Source of the DNA: G963666945 sp963666945
GTDB lineage: Bacteria > Bacteroidota > Bacteroidia > Bacteroidales > Marinifilaceae
DNA: 64,000 nt
NCBI GenBank assembly: GCA_963666945.2
Contig: CAXXRT010000016.1
Coordinates: 1-64,000, forward strand
Direction of reading: 5' to 3'
Shown here: piece after piece, positions 19,357-28,040 of the stretch
Position numbering within the stretch: the first letter of the stretch is position 1
How the letters are laid out: each line of letters starts with the position of its first letter
Position numbers and translations under genes: made by a program
The notes under the pieces: model-generated
Database searches by the model: none
What the model saw: the letters and a program-made list of their open reading frames with translations, nothing else
Told to the model about the DNA's origin: nothing

Positions 19357-19560
19357 TTAAAAATAGAATCCTACAGATAGTGTCAATAAATTCACCTTTA
19401 GCTCTAATTCAATTTTTTGTGGCTGACCTCCAACAGCGTTCACTTCTCCTTTAACCACGTACTTGCCAAAGCCCATATAATTATAGCAAAAGAAATATTT
19501 TTATTAAAGATAGTACTTATTCCTATTTTAAAGCCCAGATTATTTGCCATATCAAGCTCA
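19357..19560 (-). pseudogene. C-terminal remnant of an outer-membrane beta-barrel protein
   Basis: Downstream of the amide hydrolase the minus strand reads ELDMANNLGFKIGISTIFNK. After a frame change it reads YMGFGKYVVKGEVNAVG, then KIELELKVNLLTLSVGFYF and a stop. Alternating beta strands ending in a terminal aromatic (GFYF) are typical of outer-membrane barrels. There is no start codon and the frame is broken, so this is a remnant. The rest of the gap (19210-19356) shows nothing. Confidence 0.5.
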
Positions 19561-20682
19561 CCTGTTGCTTTTCCCATCAACTCTTTTTAAAGTCTCGGAG
19601 AATCTTGCTTGTGCTTCTATCACAGAATCCGGTATCCTAAAAGGTATAAATCCGGATTCAATTAAAGGAAGAAATGCTTTAAAAACATAATCCCTGTTAA
19701 TGCCTGTTGTATATTTTCTAAACTGCTTCATTATATTATTTGCTGTAGCAGTTTGAATATCAAGAACAATGGAAGCCTCATAGAAATTAAAATTCTTTAA
19801 GTCCAGCATAATAATATCTTTATGATTCGCATTTTTAAAGTAAATCTTCTTATTTGTTATATCGAAAACAGTACTCCATTGGGTATGATTATGAGTAGTG
19901 ACACATTGAAGAATATCAAAAGCTCTATTAACTAAATTTGCTGTGTCCTGACTTTTCATAATTTGATTAGCGACAGTAGCAAATACTTTATTTATTCCAA
20001 GAGTATTATCATTAGGCAGTTCTATGTCTTTAATATTATTCCATTTTACTGTTTTCTCACCACCCAAAATATCAAATTGCTTTAAATATGATAATGATTC
20101 ATCATAAGTGTTATTTGTCAAAAGTGGGATTGGTAATTCTTTACCAGCATGACAAATCATTTTCCCTTCTATAAATTCGATTGTTGCAGTTTTTCCTTGA
20201 CGATCGCAAACCAAGAAATGTATACCAACAGGTACCTCTTTCGAAATCCTCAATAGAGAATCACTGGCAATCACCTCATCAACGGAACTGGCAACATCCA
20301 ATTGATACTGAATCCATTGAAGAGGTGAAATTACCTTACGATTGTCAATATCGGGATATTTTGTCTTTGCAAGGTACATTTGAGCAACCACTAATCCTGA
20401 TTCATTCATTCCCCCATAAGGAAACTCCTTTCCAAATTGATTAAATGTAATACTGCCATATTTTGATTCCCATGTCATTAAGTTTTTTTCGCCTCCCACA
20501 AATGCATACTTTAAAACTCCTCGTAGGTTATTTACGATAAATCCATTTCCTATATTAAAATCAAAATTCCTTCCATATACTATTTGATTACTATCTTTAA
20601 GTACAAATGTTGTACATGCTTTAGAACAAGGAAAATAGACAAACTGGAAGACAACTATTAATTCTATCAATATTGTTCTCAT
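19558..20682 (-). CDS. Linear amide C-N hydrolase (choloylglycine hydrolase / penicillin V acylase family)
   Basis: This is an Ntn hydrolase of peptidase family C59. A signal peptide (about residues 1-22) is followed by Cys23 (CTTFVLKD), which becomes the N-terminal nucleophile after cleavage. The conserved GRNFDFN segment and the mid-protein NESGLVVAQMYL and TNN motifs are present. Relatives hydrolyse conjugated bile salts, penicillin V or N-acyl homoserine lactones; the true substrate is not clear here. At 374 residues it is slightly longer than bile salt hydrolases. Export to the periplasm is predicted. The neighbouring remnant downstream suggests a partner gene was lost. Confidence 0.87.
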   Translation of the reverse strand: MRTILIELIVVFQFVYFPCSKACTTFVLKDSNQIVYGRNFDFNIGNGFIVNNLRGVLKYAFVGGEKNLMTWESKYGSITFNQFGKEFPYGGMNESGLVVAQMYLAKTKYPDIDNRKVISPLQWIQYQLDVASSVDEVIASDSLLRISKEVPVGIHFLVCDRQGKTATIEFIEGKMICHAGKELPIPLLTNNTYDESLSYLKQFDILGGEKTVKWNNIKDIELPNDNTLGINKVFATVANQIMKSQDTANLVNRAFDILQCVTTHNHTQWSTVFDITNKKIYFKNANHKDIIMLDLKNFNFYEASIVLDIQTATANNIMKQFRKYTTGINRDYVFKAFLPLIESGFIPFRIPDSVIEAQARFSETLKRVDGKSNR

Positions 20683-20790
20683 TATTTTATTATTTAAAAG
20701 TTAATAATGAGTACAAGATTATAGATGGTTGCCATAATATACAAATAATTGGTTTGATTGGAAAGAAATTGGTACCAATGGAAAAGTAAT

Positions 20791-21648
20791 CTAACAAGAT
20801 ATTAAGGTCGATAAACTTTTATTCCATTTTCTCGAAACGGGAATAAGCATATTATAATTATAAAGTTTTATTTTATAACCTGCAGCATTACCAGAAATAG
20901 ACTCAATTTTATGTTTATTAATAATATAACTCCTATGACAACGAAAAATATTATCTATTTTGTGATTATCTTCTTCAAAAGCTGCTAAAGAATATCTAAT
21001 AAGTTTATGTTCAATTCTATCATTTATATGATAATAAATATCAATATAATTATCCAACGAAGTTACATATAATAGGGAACTCATTAAAATACTTAAGCCT
21101 TCATTCTTATTCTCTGAATTTATAACAACTTCCAGGTCGTTTTTAGGGTTTAAATCTCTATTAAGAGTGTCATTTATTTGAGAAGCTATTTTTAACCTTT
21201 TACTTAAGGTAAAATTGTAATGAACTAAAACAAATATCGAAACAGGTATTATATTTATAGAAAGTATTATGCCCTGAAAATTAATAAACGCAAAAAGATT
21301 GAATCTGCATTCATTATATAAGATAGCATTTATGATAGAACTTGATGTCCCAATAATAAAGAAAGACAGGATGATCCATAAAACAGTTATGGCTAAATTA
21401 TACTTTTTGATAAAAACATTTTGTAAAAAAAAATACTGAATAATCATGAGAAGCAGTCCAATACCAACATACAAACCAATTGCCAGAATTTTTCCATGAA
21501 ATGTTGTAATACTGTAAAGCCCATAGGGCTCAAAAATCCATAAAAATATCAATGCAAAACCTGCACCTCCAAAGATAAACAAATATCTAAACTTTTTACT
21601 CTCTAATAGATCGTATGGTCTGTTTAAAAAATCTCTCAAGTATTTCAT
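20791..21648 (-). CDS. LytTR-domain membrane-bound transcriptional regulator
   Basis: Four hydrophobic segments (about residues 22-42, 52-74, 84-105 and 120-142) are followed by a cytoplasmic linker and a C-terminal LytTR DNA-binding domain (about 190-285). That domain shows the signature DNYIDIYYH...LIRYSLAAFE and FRCHRSYIINKHKIESI. LytTR proteins bind direct repeats in promoters; a membrane-anchored version without a receiver is common in Bacteroidota and may sense membrane or envelope state. Its own upstream region (21670-21738) is a near-copy of the region upstream of the lipoprotein gene at 29487-29927, suggesting shared control. Confidence 0.9.
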   Translation of the reverse strand: MKYLRDFLNRPYDLLESKKFRYLFIFGGAGFALIFLWIFEPYGLYSITTFHGKILAIGLYVGIGLLLMIIQYFFLQNVFIKKYNLAITVLWIILSFFIIGTSSSIINAILYNECRFNLFAFINFQGIILSINIIPVSIFVLVHYNFTLSKRLKIASQINDTLNRDLNPKNDLEVVINSENKNEGLSILMSSLLYVTSLDNYIDIYYHINDRIEHKLIRYSLAAFEEDNHKIDNIFRCHRSYIINKHKIESISGNAAGYKIKLYNYNMLIPVSRKWNKSLSTLISC

Positions 21649-21669
21649 TGTCTCTGAGGAATTAAACTT

Positions 21670-21738
21670 AACGGTTTAGTATTTTATCATTAGCTTTAAC
21701 ACAAACGTAGTAAAAACAATTAAGTAAAATATTTTTCA
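21670..21738. repeat. Dispersed promoter-region repeat, copy A
   Basis: This 69-base segment is about 90% identical, in the same orientation, to 29963-30032 (six substitutions and one indel). On the minus strand it contains TACGTTTG (21702-21709), a match to the -7 box TAnnTTTG, and it lies 22 bp upstream of the LytTR gene start. Confidence 0.85.
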
Positions 21739-21867
21739 ATATTAGAATCCGATTTACAAAATTATCTTATTTCCTTAATCCTAAGTATTACTCTTAAAGG
21801 TTCTTCTAATATCGGACGATTCGCTGAATTGTCAAAACATCTTATCAAATTGTTGTCAGCATTTCTT

Positions 21868-23142
21868 TTATTCAAACTTGATAATCATCTGGTCAAAATC
21901 AATAATCATAGTATCAAATTTCTGAATTAGGTCCTGTCCTATATTTCCATAAACTGTTTCACTTTCTTTAATTTTTTCTTTCAACAAACTTATTTTTTCA
22001 AGTTTTACCTGTTTTCCTCCAATATTTAATGTATAATCAATAATATATCCATCAAATTCTTTTTTACCCCCTGCTCCACCGAAATTGATTTTTTCAGGTT
22101 GATAATTTTCATCTATGTCATTTTTATTTTCCTGATAGAAAACATGATAAAACATTGTTTGATCGGCACCGGTATCGAATGTAAAATGTTTATTATTGAT
22201 ATAAATTAATGGAGTTAATCCTTTCATTGCCATATTGGATATTCCTGAAAAAGAAAAATCAGATTGTTCCCTGGGAACAATAAAGTTTCCGTCTTGTGTT
22301 ATCCTTATTTCATGTAAAGCTTCAATTATCGGAAAACCTAATATTCCATAAATCTTATAATTGCTTTTCGGGAAAGACAGTGTTTCATCCGGTAATACCA
22401 GAAAAACCACGTTGTACATGTCAATATTTCCCATAGTTAGTTTACTACATACAGCTAACTGTGCTATAACTTTAGTTCCTGTAATAGTTCCTACTTCTAT
22501 ATTAACAGGAATAATTTCCATATTCAATAGCTTTGCAACTAATTGAGAAGTTGTTGACAAATTAGCCCCTGTGTCAAAAATAAAATTAAGAGAATCTTTA
22601 TTAGCCGAGACCTTTAAAGTATTCAATCCTGCAATATCTTTTTCCATCTTGATACTTGTTTTTTCTTTAATATCAACTTTTTGTGCCGGAATATTTTCTA
22701 ATGCAGTCCATATTTTAAGACTATTTTCATAGTCAGCTATTTCTTCACTATTAAGATAGTTTTTATAATCGCTTAAAATAGTCTTAATAGTATTCTTTGC
22801 TTCTTTATAGTTATACAATTTTACTGCATTATCGTATCGTATCTCGTATAATTTAAATTGTAATGAATCGGGAATATTACCCTTCTTGTTGATTAAGCAG
22901 TTAATTTGTTTTTCCGATTCTTCTACTTTGTTGAAAGCATTAGATAAAACTGCTTCGGTATACTGTTGGTAAGACACAGTGAAAGCATCTTTATTTGATT
23001 CATATAATTCTTTAGCTTTGAAGAAATTATTTTGTTCAGTCAATGTATAAATCGCATTAAACAAAGCTTCATTCTTTCGACTGCAAGCACTTAAGCAAAT
23101 TAATACCCCCAAGAGAAAAATTACACTTTTTAATTGTTTCAT
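21868..23142 (-). CDS. Retropepsin-like aspartyl protease lipoprotein
   Basis: I place the start at the internal ATG at 23142 (the frame is open to 23193) because it begins a clean lipoprotein signal, MKQLKSVIFLLGVLICLSAC. An N-terminal helical, TPR-like region (about 25-150) precedes two aspartyl-protease halves, each with the catalytic motif: FIFDTGANLS and, about 135 residues later, FTFDTGADQT. Two DTG motifs in one chain allow an intramolecular active site, as in pepsin-like enzymes, although the sequence style is that of bacterial gag-polyprotein putative aspartyl proteases. It is probably periplasm-facing. Substrates are unknown. Confidence 0.85.
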   Translation of the reverse strand: MKQLKSVIFLLGVLICLSACSRKNEALFNAIYTLTEQNNFFKAKELYESNKDAFTVSYQQYTEAVLSNAFNKVEESEKQINCLINKKGNIPDSLQFKLYEIRYDNAVKLYNYKEAKNTIKTILSDYKNYLNSEEIADYENSLKIWTALENIPAQKVDIKEKTSIKMEKDIAGLNTLKVSANKDSLNFIFDTGANLSTTSQLVAKLLNMEIIPVNIEVGTITGTKVIAQLAVCSKLTMGNIDMYNVVFLVLPDETLSFPKSNYKIYGILGFPIIEALHEIRITQDGNFIVPREQSDFSFSGISNMAMKGLTPLIYINNKHFTFDTGADQTMFYHVFYQENKNDIDENYQPEKINFGGAGGKKEFDGYIIDYTLNIGGKQVKLEKISLLKEKIKESETVYGNIGQDLIQKFDTMIIDFDQMIIKFE

Positions 23143-23382
23143 CTTTTTATTCTTTTGTTTGTTCTGTATATAGTAGTATTGGCCAACGAACAAGTTCTTT
23201 TCGATGTAGTTAGGTCACTAAGCCTTACACACAACGTCTGCACATATTAACCAGATATCCTTATTTTAAATATATTTTATTATAAAAATAAACTTATACT
23301 CCCAAATTATCAAGTTTTATGTACTTTTTATTTACATATTATCTAGTGGATTATGTGTTTTCATGACTCACTAACTCTTTTG

Positions 23383-23414
23383 CAAAAAAAAGAGGGACCA
23401 GCAACCAGTCCCTC
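23383..23414 (-). terminator. Intrinsic terminator of the DUF3298 lipoprotein gene
   Basis: The stem GAGGGAC (23392-23398) / GTCCCTC (23408-23414) is followed on the minus strand by a run of nine T. It lies 27 bp after the stop codon of the gene at 23441. Confidence 0.85.
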
Positions 23415-23440
23415 AATCTATTATATTTGTTTTTTTATCT

Positions 23441-24136
23441 TTATCTTAGATATAATCCTTCTTTTTTCAATTCTACTATCGGCACATTAATTAATGCTAC
23501 TCCGCATGCATAGGCTCCTAATTCGTATTGCTCGAATGTGAATGTAACTGAATCTTTCATTACATTAAATCGTGTGAAGTCTTTTGCAACCTCTGGGTCC
23601 TGATCGAAACAACCTTCAGGATTTTTAAAGTTCTTTTTCAATAAGGCATTTAGCTTATTTAAGGATTCACTATCAGTTTTAAATAAATCTGAGAAGCTTA
23701 ATCTTTTTGATGTATCAACATCATATACATAAGAGAAATATCTTGTCATTCCGTGTGCCCCGGCTGTATATTGGTATATGAAATACCTTAAACTTATGGT
23801 TTTCAAATCTGCATAAAACGAATCAAATCCAGTAACCAATTCATATCGTGCTGATGAAGGATTCTCTGCATCTTTAACAAATTCGTTATAAAACGATGTT
23901 GCATCTATATCGAATTCGGCTACTACCTCGTCGGTAAACGTTTTTAGATCAGAATTTACTTTCTTACATAAATCTACAGACTTGGACGATTTATCAGAAA
24001 CAACAGGTAGCGTGACCTTAATATTTCTTACTTCAGTGGAATCACTTGTTTCTGCTTTCTCTACAGAAAACTCTTGTTTCTTAATACATGAAATTAACGT
24101 GGTTAACACAAAAAAAATAATAAGATATCTTCCCAT
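23441..24136 (-). CDS. DUF3298 (RsiV-like) domain lipoprotein
   Basis: The lipoprotein signal is YLIIFFVLTTLISC. The mature part resembles DUF4163/DUF3298 proteins: a first half with strands such as YELVTGFDSFYADLKTISLRYFIYQYTAGAHG and a second half with YVYDVDTSKRLSFSDLFK and the C-terminal FTFEQYELGAYACG. The same fold forms the lysozyme-binding part of Bacillus RsiV, but no anti-sigma segment is present here. The role is unknown; it is probably an envelope lipoprotein. Monocistronic, with a strong terminator. Confidence 0.82.
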   Translation of the reverse strand: MGRYLIIFFVLTTLISCIKKQEFSVEKAETSDSTEVRNIKVTLPVVSDKSSKSVDLCKKVNSDLKTFTDEVVAEFDIDATSFYNEFVKDAENPSSARYELVTGFDSFYADLKTISLRYFIYQYTAGAHGMTRYFSYVYDVDTSKRLSFSDLFKTDSESLNKLNALLKKNFKNPEGCFDQDPEVAKDFTRFNVMKDSVTFTFEQYELGAYACGVALINVPIVELKKEGLYLR

Positions 24137-24253
24137 AACTGTTCGTTTATAAATCTTTTGTCTAAATATTTATTGTTGTTCAAAATTAAAAATTTATTTA
24201 ATCCAAACTAAATAAGCTGCTATTAAATTTTCCTTAATAATATAATATATTAT

Positions 24254-24364
24254 TTACTTTTCTCTTTTTCAACTAATTCAATAGTATTTGTCAATAATTT
24301 AACTCCTCTAATATTTCCATGTCCCCCCATTTTTATGGAATATTCAAAGTAGTGTGCATAGAAT
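24254..24364 (-). pseudogene. Short C-terminal remnant, unrecognised
   Basis: Immediately after the aminotransferase stop, the minus strand reads FYAHYFEYSIKMGGHGNIRG and then VKLLTNTIELVEKEKSK before a stop. It has protein-like composition but lacks an upstream start except a late ATG giving only 24 codons. It is probably the tail of a gene whose body was deleted; I cannot assign the family. Confidence 0.35.
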
Positions 24365-24373
24365 TTAATTCGT

Positions 24374-25504
24374 TTATAATAATTCTTCAAGTTTCAAAAC
24401 TAACTTATCAACCTCTTTTTCAGTTATTGTTAGTGGAGGTAAAAACCGTAAAGTATTTTGCTTAAACCCAAAAACAAAACCTGACTCAAAAAGTCTTTCA
24501 TTGATTTTATTTCCATCAAGAGAGTCTTCAAATTCCATAGCCACCATAAGTCCTTTTGCCCTAACCTCTTTAATTTTATCCGTATTGGAGGTCTTTAACC
24601 CATGTAATTTTTCTTTAAAATACGCTCCAATTTTTACACAGTTATCAAGAATTCCCTCTTCTTCAATAACCTTAACCACTTCAAGTCCTATTGCACAGCC
24701 CAAAGGGTCGTTTTGGTGAGACTGGGCATAAACAAATATATTCTTATTCAGCCTGTTCAAGATATCAGAATTTATAGTTACTGCACTTATTGGATAACCA
24801 TTGCCCAATGCTTTACCTGTAACAACAATGTCCGGATTAATATTGAAATCCTGAAATCCAAACCATTTACCAAGTCTACCAATACCTGTAGTTACTTCTT
24901 CAGCAATAATTAAAGTTTTTCTGCTTCTACTTTGCTTTACAAGCTTATCAACAAATTCAAAATCAGGGAACCTCACCATATCAACTGAAGCTCCGCCCAA
25001 CTCCAATACCAGTGCAGCTATATCATCGAAATCTATTAATGCCAGTGACTTAATATCATTAATATTTGCATTGACTACATACTCATTATCAGGCGCAATT
25101 TTTCCAAAACCATAAGCACTCAAATATGAGTTACTAATCTTTAAAATCTTCTTTCTTCCAGTCACTTTCTGAGCTATAGCAATTGATAAATTCACAGCTT
25201 CAGAACCAGAACTTAAAAAAACGCTTGCACCATCTTCGAATCCTATTATACGTTGTAACTCAACAGATAATTTTTCCGACTTGTCATTTCTAAACCGGTA
25301 ACCGTGATGTATCGATATTTTTGATTGTTCATTGATCACTGAAACAATTCCTGGATGACTATGTCCAAGGTTTGCACACCAAACTCCAGACTCAAAATCG
25401 ATATACTCTTTCCCATCCGAATCGTATTGATAACATCCAGATGATTTTTCTATCAATCTGTTACTTGATGTGTAAAACGGAATTATATTTTTTTTCATTA
25501 CCAT
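24374..25504 (-). CDS. Class III PLP-dependent aminotransferase
   Basis: This fold-type I enzyme of 376 residues belongs to the ornithine/acetylornithine aminotransferase group. Visible motifs are DFESGVWCANLGHSHP near the N-terminus, the PLP phosphate-binding SSGSEAVN, the cofactor Asp replaced by Glu in LIIAEEVTTGIGRLGKWF, and the Schiff-base lysine in VVTGKALGNGYPI. Asp is more usual at the position of the Glu-Glu pair. Class III enzymes move amino groups from omega-amino or alpha-amino donors; the substrate is not fixed by sequence. It is flanked by remnants of other genes, so it may be what is left of a former operon with an acetyltransferase. Confidence 0.88.
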   Translation of the reverse strand: MVMKKNIIPFYTSSNRLIEKSSGCYQYDSDGKEYIDFESGVWCANLGHSHPGIVSVINEQSKISIHHGYRFRNDKSEKLSVELQRIIGFEDGASVFLSSGSEAVNLSIAIAQKVTGRKKILKISNSYLSAYGFGKIAPDNEYVVNANINDIKSLALIDFDDIAALVLELGGASVDMVRFPDFEFVDKLVKQSRSRKTLIIAEEVTTGIGRLGKWFGFQDFNINPDIVVTGKALGNGYPISAVTINSDILNRLNKNIFVYAQSHQNDPLGCAIGLEVVKVIEEEGILDNCVKIGAYFKEKLHGLKTSNTDKIKEVRAKGLMVAMEFEDSLDGNKINERLFESGFVFGFKQNTLRFLPPLTITEKEVDKLVLKLEELL

Positions 25505-25512
25505 TGAATAAT

Positions 25513-25652
25513 TAAAGATTTTTAATATTATCTACAAATATTTTTCCTTTTACTTTCTTTTCAATCACGGAGCGTGCAAAAAGTGTATTAATTTGAACCT
25601 TTCTCAAAGGATCTTCAAGTAATGAATAATTATCTATATTCAATTCTACCAT
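25513..25652 (-). pseudogene. N-terminal fragment of a GNAT-like acetyltransferase
   Basis: An ATG at 25652 begins MVELNIDNYSLLEDPLRKVQ and INTLFARSVIE, then a one-base shift leads to KVKGKIFVDNIKNL and a stop at 25513. The pattern PL-INTLFARSV...G-I-VDN is what I recall from the beginning of certain Bacteroidota GNAT proteins. Only about 46 codons survive, immediately upstream of the aminotransferase gene and probably once cotranscribed with it. Confidence 0.5.
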
Positions 25653-25878
25653 TTGAGTATCTTTTTAACCAATACATGATTTCGACTGTTATGTACCGTA
25701 AGGGAATAATTAAATACTTAGTCCAAATCACCTTACAGACAACTAACAGCCTTCATATTATTCTGATACTAAATATAATAATTTAATTTATAAATCAGGT
25801 TATAGAATGAGAAATATCCTTTGGAACTATGAATCTCTGGTATCCAATCAGAACCGTCTTATCCTAATGTCGCTTTTA

Positions 25879-25968
25879 TTATAGTTTATATTGATAGATT
25901 CTTGATTCCTCTTTCCAAGGATGATATCCTTGTCCAATATAATTAAAACCATATTTCTCATAGTATCA
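25879..25968 (-). pseudogene. C-terminal fragment of a GNAT acetyltransferase
   Basis: The minus strand reads YYEKYGFNYIGQGYHPWKEE then SRIYQYKL and two stop codons. FYEKxGF...PW...RIYEL is the characteristic final strand region of GNAT acetyltransferases. There is no N-terminal part; the sequence upstream is the intron reverse-transcriptase remnant. The gap 25653-25878 shows nothing else. Confidence 0.6.
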
Positions 25969-25979
25969 ATGAAATCAGC

Positions 25980-26320
25980 TTAACATAGAGGTTCTATAAG
26001 CATCTTAACAACCATCTGGACTACTCTGTCTATGATGGTTGGTATACCTAATATCCGATATTCACCTTTCTTTTCTTTGGGGATTTCAACATACCGTAAT
26101 GCAGAACATTGATAGGTATTGGTAAGTAATTCTGTTTTACACGTCTATAGGCTTCTACTAGCTCATAGTCCAGACACATTTTGTCTTTTAGACTATAAGC
26201 TTTGAAACCTTTATCTTGCTTGGCTCTAATGTATAGCTTCCTTTGAAATACACGAAGGTGCAGTAAGGAATTGCGGGCTTCAAACTTATCTAGTAGCCAC
26301 CCAAAATTGATGCGGGTGAT
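25980..26320 (-). pseudogene. Group II intron reverse transcriptase remnant
   Basis: Two frames hold pieces of a group II intron-type RT. The N-terminal part is FEARNSLLHLRVFQRKLY and KAYSLKDKMCLDYELVEAYR; the finger region in another frame is EIPKEKKGEYRILGIPTIID followed by RVVQMVVKMLIEPL and a stop. The stretch that should lie between them (the G-x-D-G region) is missing, and the catalytic YADD part is gone. It is clearly non-functional. Its orientation and position between GNAT fragments suggest that intron insertion and later deletion destroyed a resident gene. Confidence 0.7.
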
Positions 26321-26372
26321 GCCCCTCGAAAACCTCTGAAACCCTTATGCACTATACACATGTGTTGCTTAT

Positions 26373-27374
26373 TTATTCAGCCAAATTCAAGATAGTTCTT
26401 CTTTTTAATTTTCCTTTTAGCATTAATTCAATTTCTTGCATTATATCCTCAATTTTAATTTCATTGCAAATATTGTCTAATTGTTTAGGTTTCCATTCTT
26501 GAGCTAACTTATTCCACACTAATTTCCTGTATTTCATTGGATAGTTTTGAGAATCTATTCCAATGAGTGTAACACCTCTCAGGATAAAGGGAAAAACTGT
26601 CAAGTCAAGTTTTGAAGATGCAACGTTTCCACAACAAGTTACAACACCTATTGAATCAGTGGACTTAATTATATTCTCAAGTATTACACCTCCAACAGTA
26701 TCAATAGCGCCTGCAAACAAAGGTTTTAACAAAGGTTTTTTATCAAAATTTTCAACTTCGCTACGTAATAGCACTTCCTCAGCTCCAAGATTAATTAAAT
26801 AGTCTCGTTCTGTTTCCTTCCCTGTTATTGCAACTACTGAATAACCCAATTTACTTAAAATAGAGATACTCAATGTACCAACTCCACCTGTTGCTCCTGA
26901 AACCACTATTTTTCCATAATTTGGCTCTATCAATTCCGTAAGTCTTAAAACAGACATCCCTGCTGTTAATCCCGCTGTACCATATATCATTGCCTCCTTC
27001 ATAGTCATTTTTTCAGGCAATCTTACAACCCATTCAGATGGAACTTGAATATACTCAGCAAATCCCCCGTCAGTATTCATACCTAAATCATAACCTGTTA
27101 CAATTACTTTTTCTCCAATAGTAAATAAATCACTGTTCGATTTTTCTATTGTTCCTACTGCGTCAATTCCTGGTGTATGGGGATAATTTCTCGTTACTCC
27201 TTTATTACCCGAAGCTGATAATGCATCTTTATAATTCAATGAGCTGTAATGCACTTTTACTAAAACTTCATTGTTGTTTAATATACCAAATTCCATTTCT
27301 TTAATTGAGCCTTGAAAATCACCTTCAATCTCTTCAATTCGAAATGCTTTAAATGTAGAACTATTCTGTACCAT
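26373..27374 (-). CDS. YhdH/YhfP-family quinone oxidoreductase (MDR superfamily)
   Basis: This NADPH-dependent medium-chain reductase has 333 residues. The N-terminal GroES-like domain shows HYSSLNYKDALSASG and the Rossmann domain shows VSGATGGVGTLSISIL. The closing HPTPGIDAVG-type segment appears as PHTPGIDAVGTIE. It is a zinc-free type similar to E. coli AcuI (YhdH), which reduces acrylyl-CoA; the exact substrate is uncertain. It is divergent from the HxlR-family gene across a 137-bp region with operator-like repeats, which suggests that it is induced through that regulator by electrophiles. Confidence 0.92.
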   Translation of the reverse strand: MVQNSSTFKAFRIEEIEGDFQGSIKEMEFGILNNNEVLVKVHYSSLNYKDALSASGNKGVTRNYPHTPGIDAVGTIEKSNSDLFTIGEKVIVTGYDLGMNTDGGFAEYIQVPSEWVVRLPEKMTMKEAMIYGTAGLTAGMSVLRLTELIEPNYGKIVVSGATGGVGTLSISILSKLGYSVVAITGKETERDYLINLGAEEVLLRSEVENFDKKPLLKPLFAGAIDTVGGVILENIIKSTDSIGVVTCCGNVASSKLDLTVFPFILRGVTLIGIDSQNYPMKYRKLVWNKLAQEWKPKQLDNICNEIKIEDIMQEIELMLKGKLKRRTILNLAE

Positions 27375-27397
27375 CTTTTGTCTTTTAATTTTACTTA

Positions 27398-27462
27398 TCT
27401 TTGTACAAAGATCAGGATAAATATTTTATCTACCAATAACTTACAAATGGTTGGTATACGAA
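27398..27462. promoter_or_regulatory. Divergent promoter/operator region for reductase and HxlR genes
   Basis: The 14-bp perfect palindrome TCTTTGTACAAAGA spans 27398-27411 and overlaps a plus-strand TATCTTTG -7 box (27397-27404), with a TTTG at 27377-27380 as -33 candidate. About 30 bp on, TACCAA and TTGGTA form an inverted repeat spaced by 13-14 bases (about 27431-27456). These are plausible HxlR operators. Confidence 0.5.
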
Positions 27463-27511
27463 CATTTATTTCTGTTTTTAACATTTTTAAGAGTTTGAGG
27501 GAAGAAAAAAA

Positions 27512-27838
27512 ATGAAAAAAAGTTATTGTCCAATTGATACATTTATAAATGTTGTTAAAGGAAAACGAAAAGGAACTATCATTTTACACCTTTTTCAAGG
27601 AGATAAAAGATATAGTGAATTGGTTAAACTTTTAACTGATATTAGTGAACGAATGCTTACTAAACAATTAAAAGAATTAGAATCAGATGGATTAATTAAT
27701 CGAACCGTTTTTCCTGAAGTCCCTCCACGCGTTGAATACAGCTTAACTGAACTTGGTAAAGAAATTCATCCTGTCCTCAAAGGAATGTATAAAGGAGGAA
27801 TTCTTTTCGAAAAGTCTATTGATGAATTGCATACCTAA
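27512..27838 (+). CDS. HxlR-family transcriptional regulator
   Basis: A 108-residue winged-helix protein with the HxlR signature: a Cys near the N-terminus (YCPIDTFINVVKGKRKGTII), the recognition region RYSELVKLLTDISERMLTKQ, the LKELESDGLINR turn, and the wing VPPRVEYSLTELG. HxlR proteins often sense aldehydes or other electrophiles through the conserved N-terminal cysteine (Cys6 here). Divergent from the YhdH-like reductase, which is the likely target. The 27839-28040 region beyond it shows only degenerate sequence. Confidence 0.94.
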   Translation: MKKSYCPIDTFINVVKGKRKGTIILHLFQGDKRYSELVKLLTDISERMLTKQLKELESDGLINRTVFPEVPPRVEYSLTELGKEIHPVLKGMYKGGILFEKSIDELHT

Positions 27839-28040
27839 TTATTTACAAATTTTATCCTGGGTGTAAAGGTTCCCCAATATGCAACACAACGGTCCACTGG
27901 TATGGTGCGTGCCATATGTGTACTGCAAAACGTTGATTTTATTTTCCTAAGTTAAACATATTAATTAAACTTTGCAATTGAACTGAAGCATGTCATACAC
28001 TATGAGCCGATGTTGAACGAAACCTAAAGGTAGCTAATTT

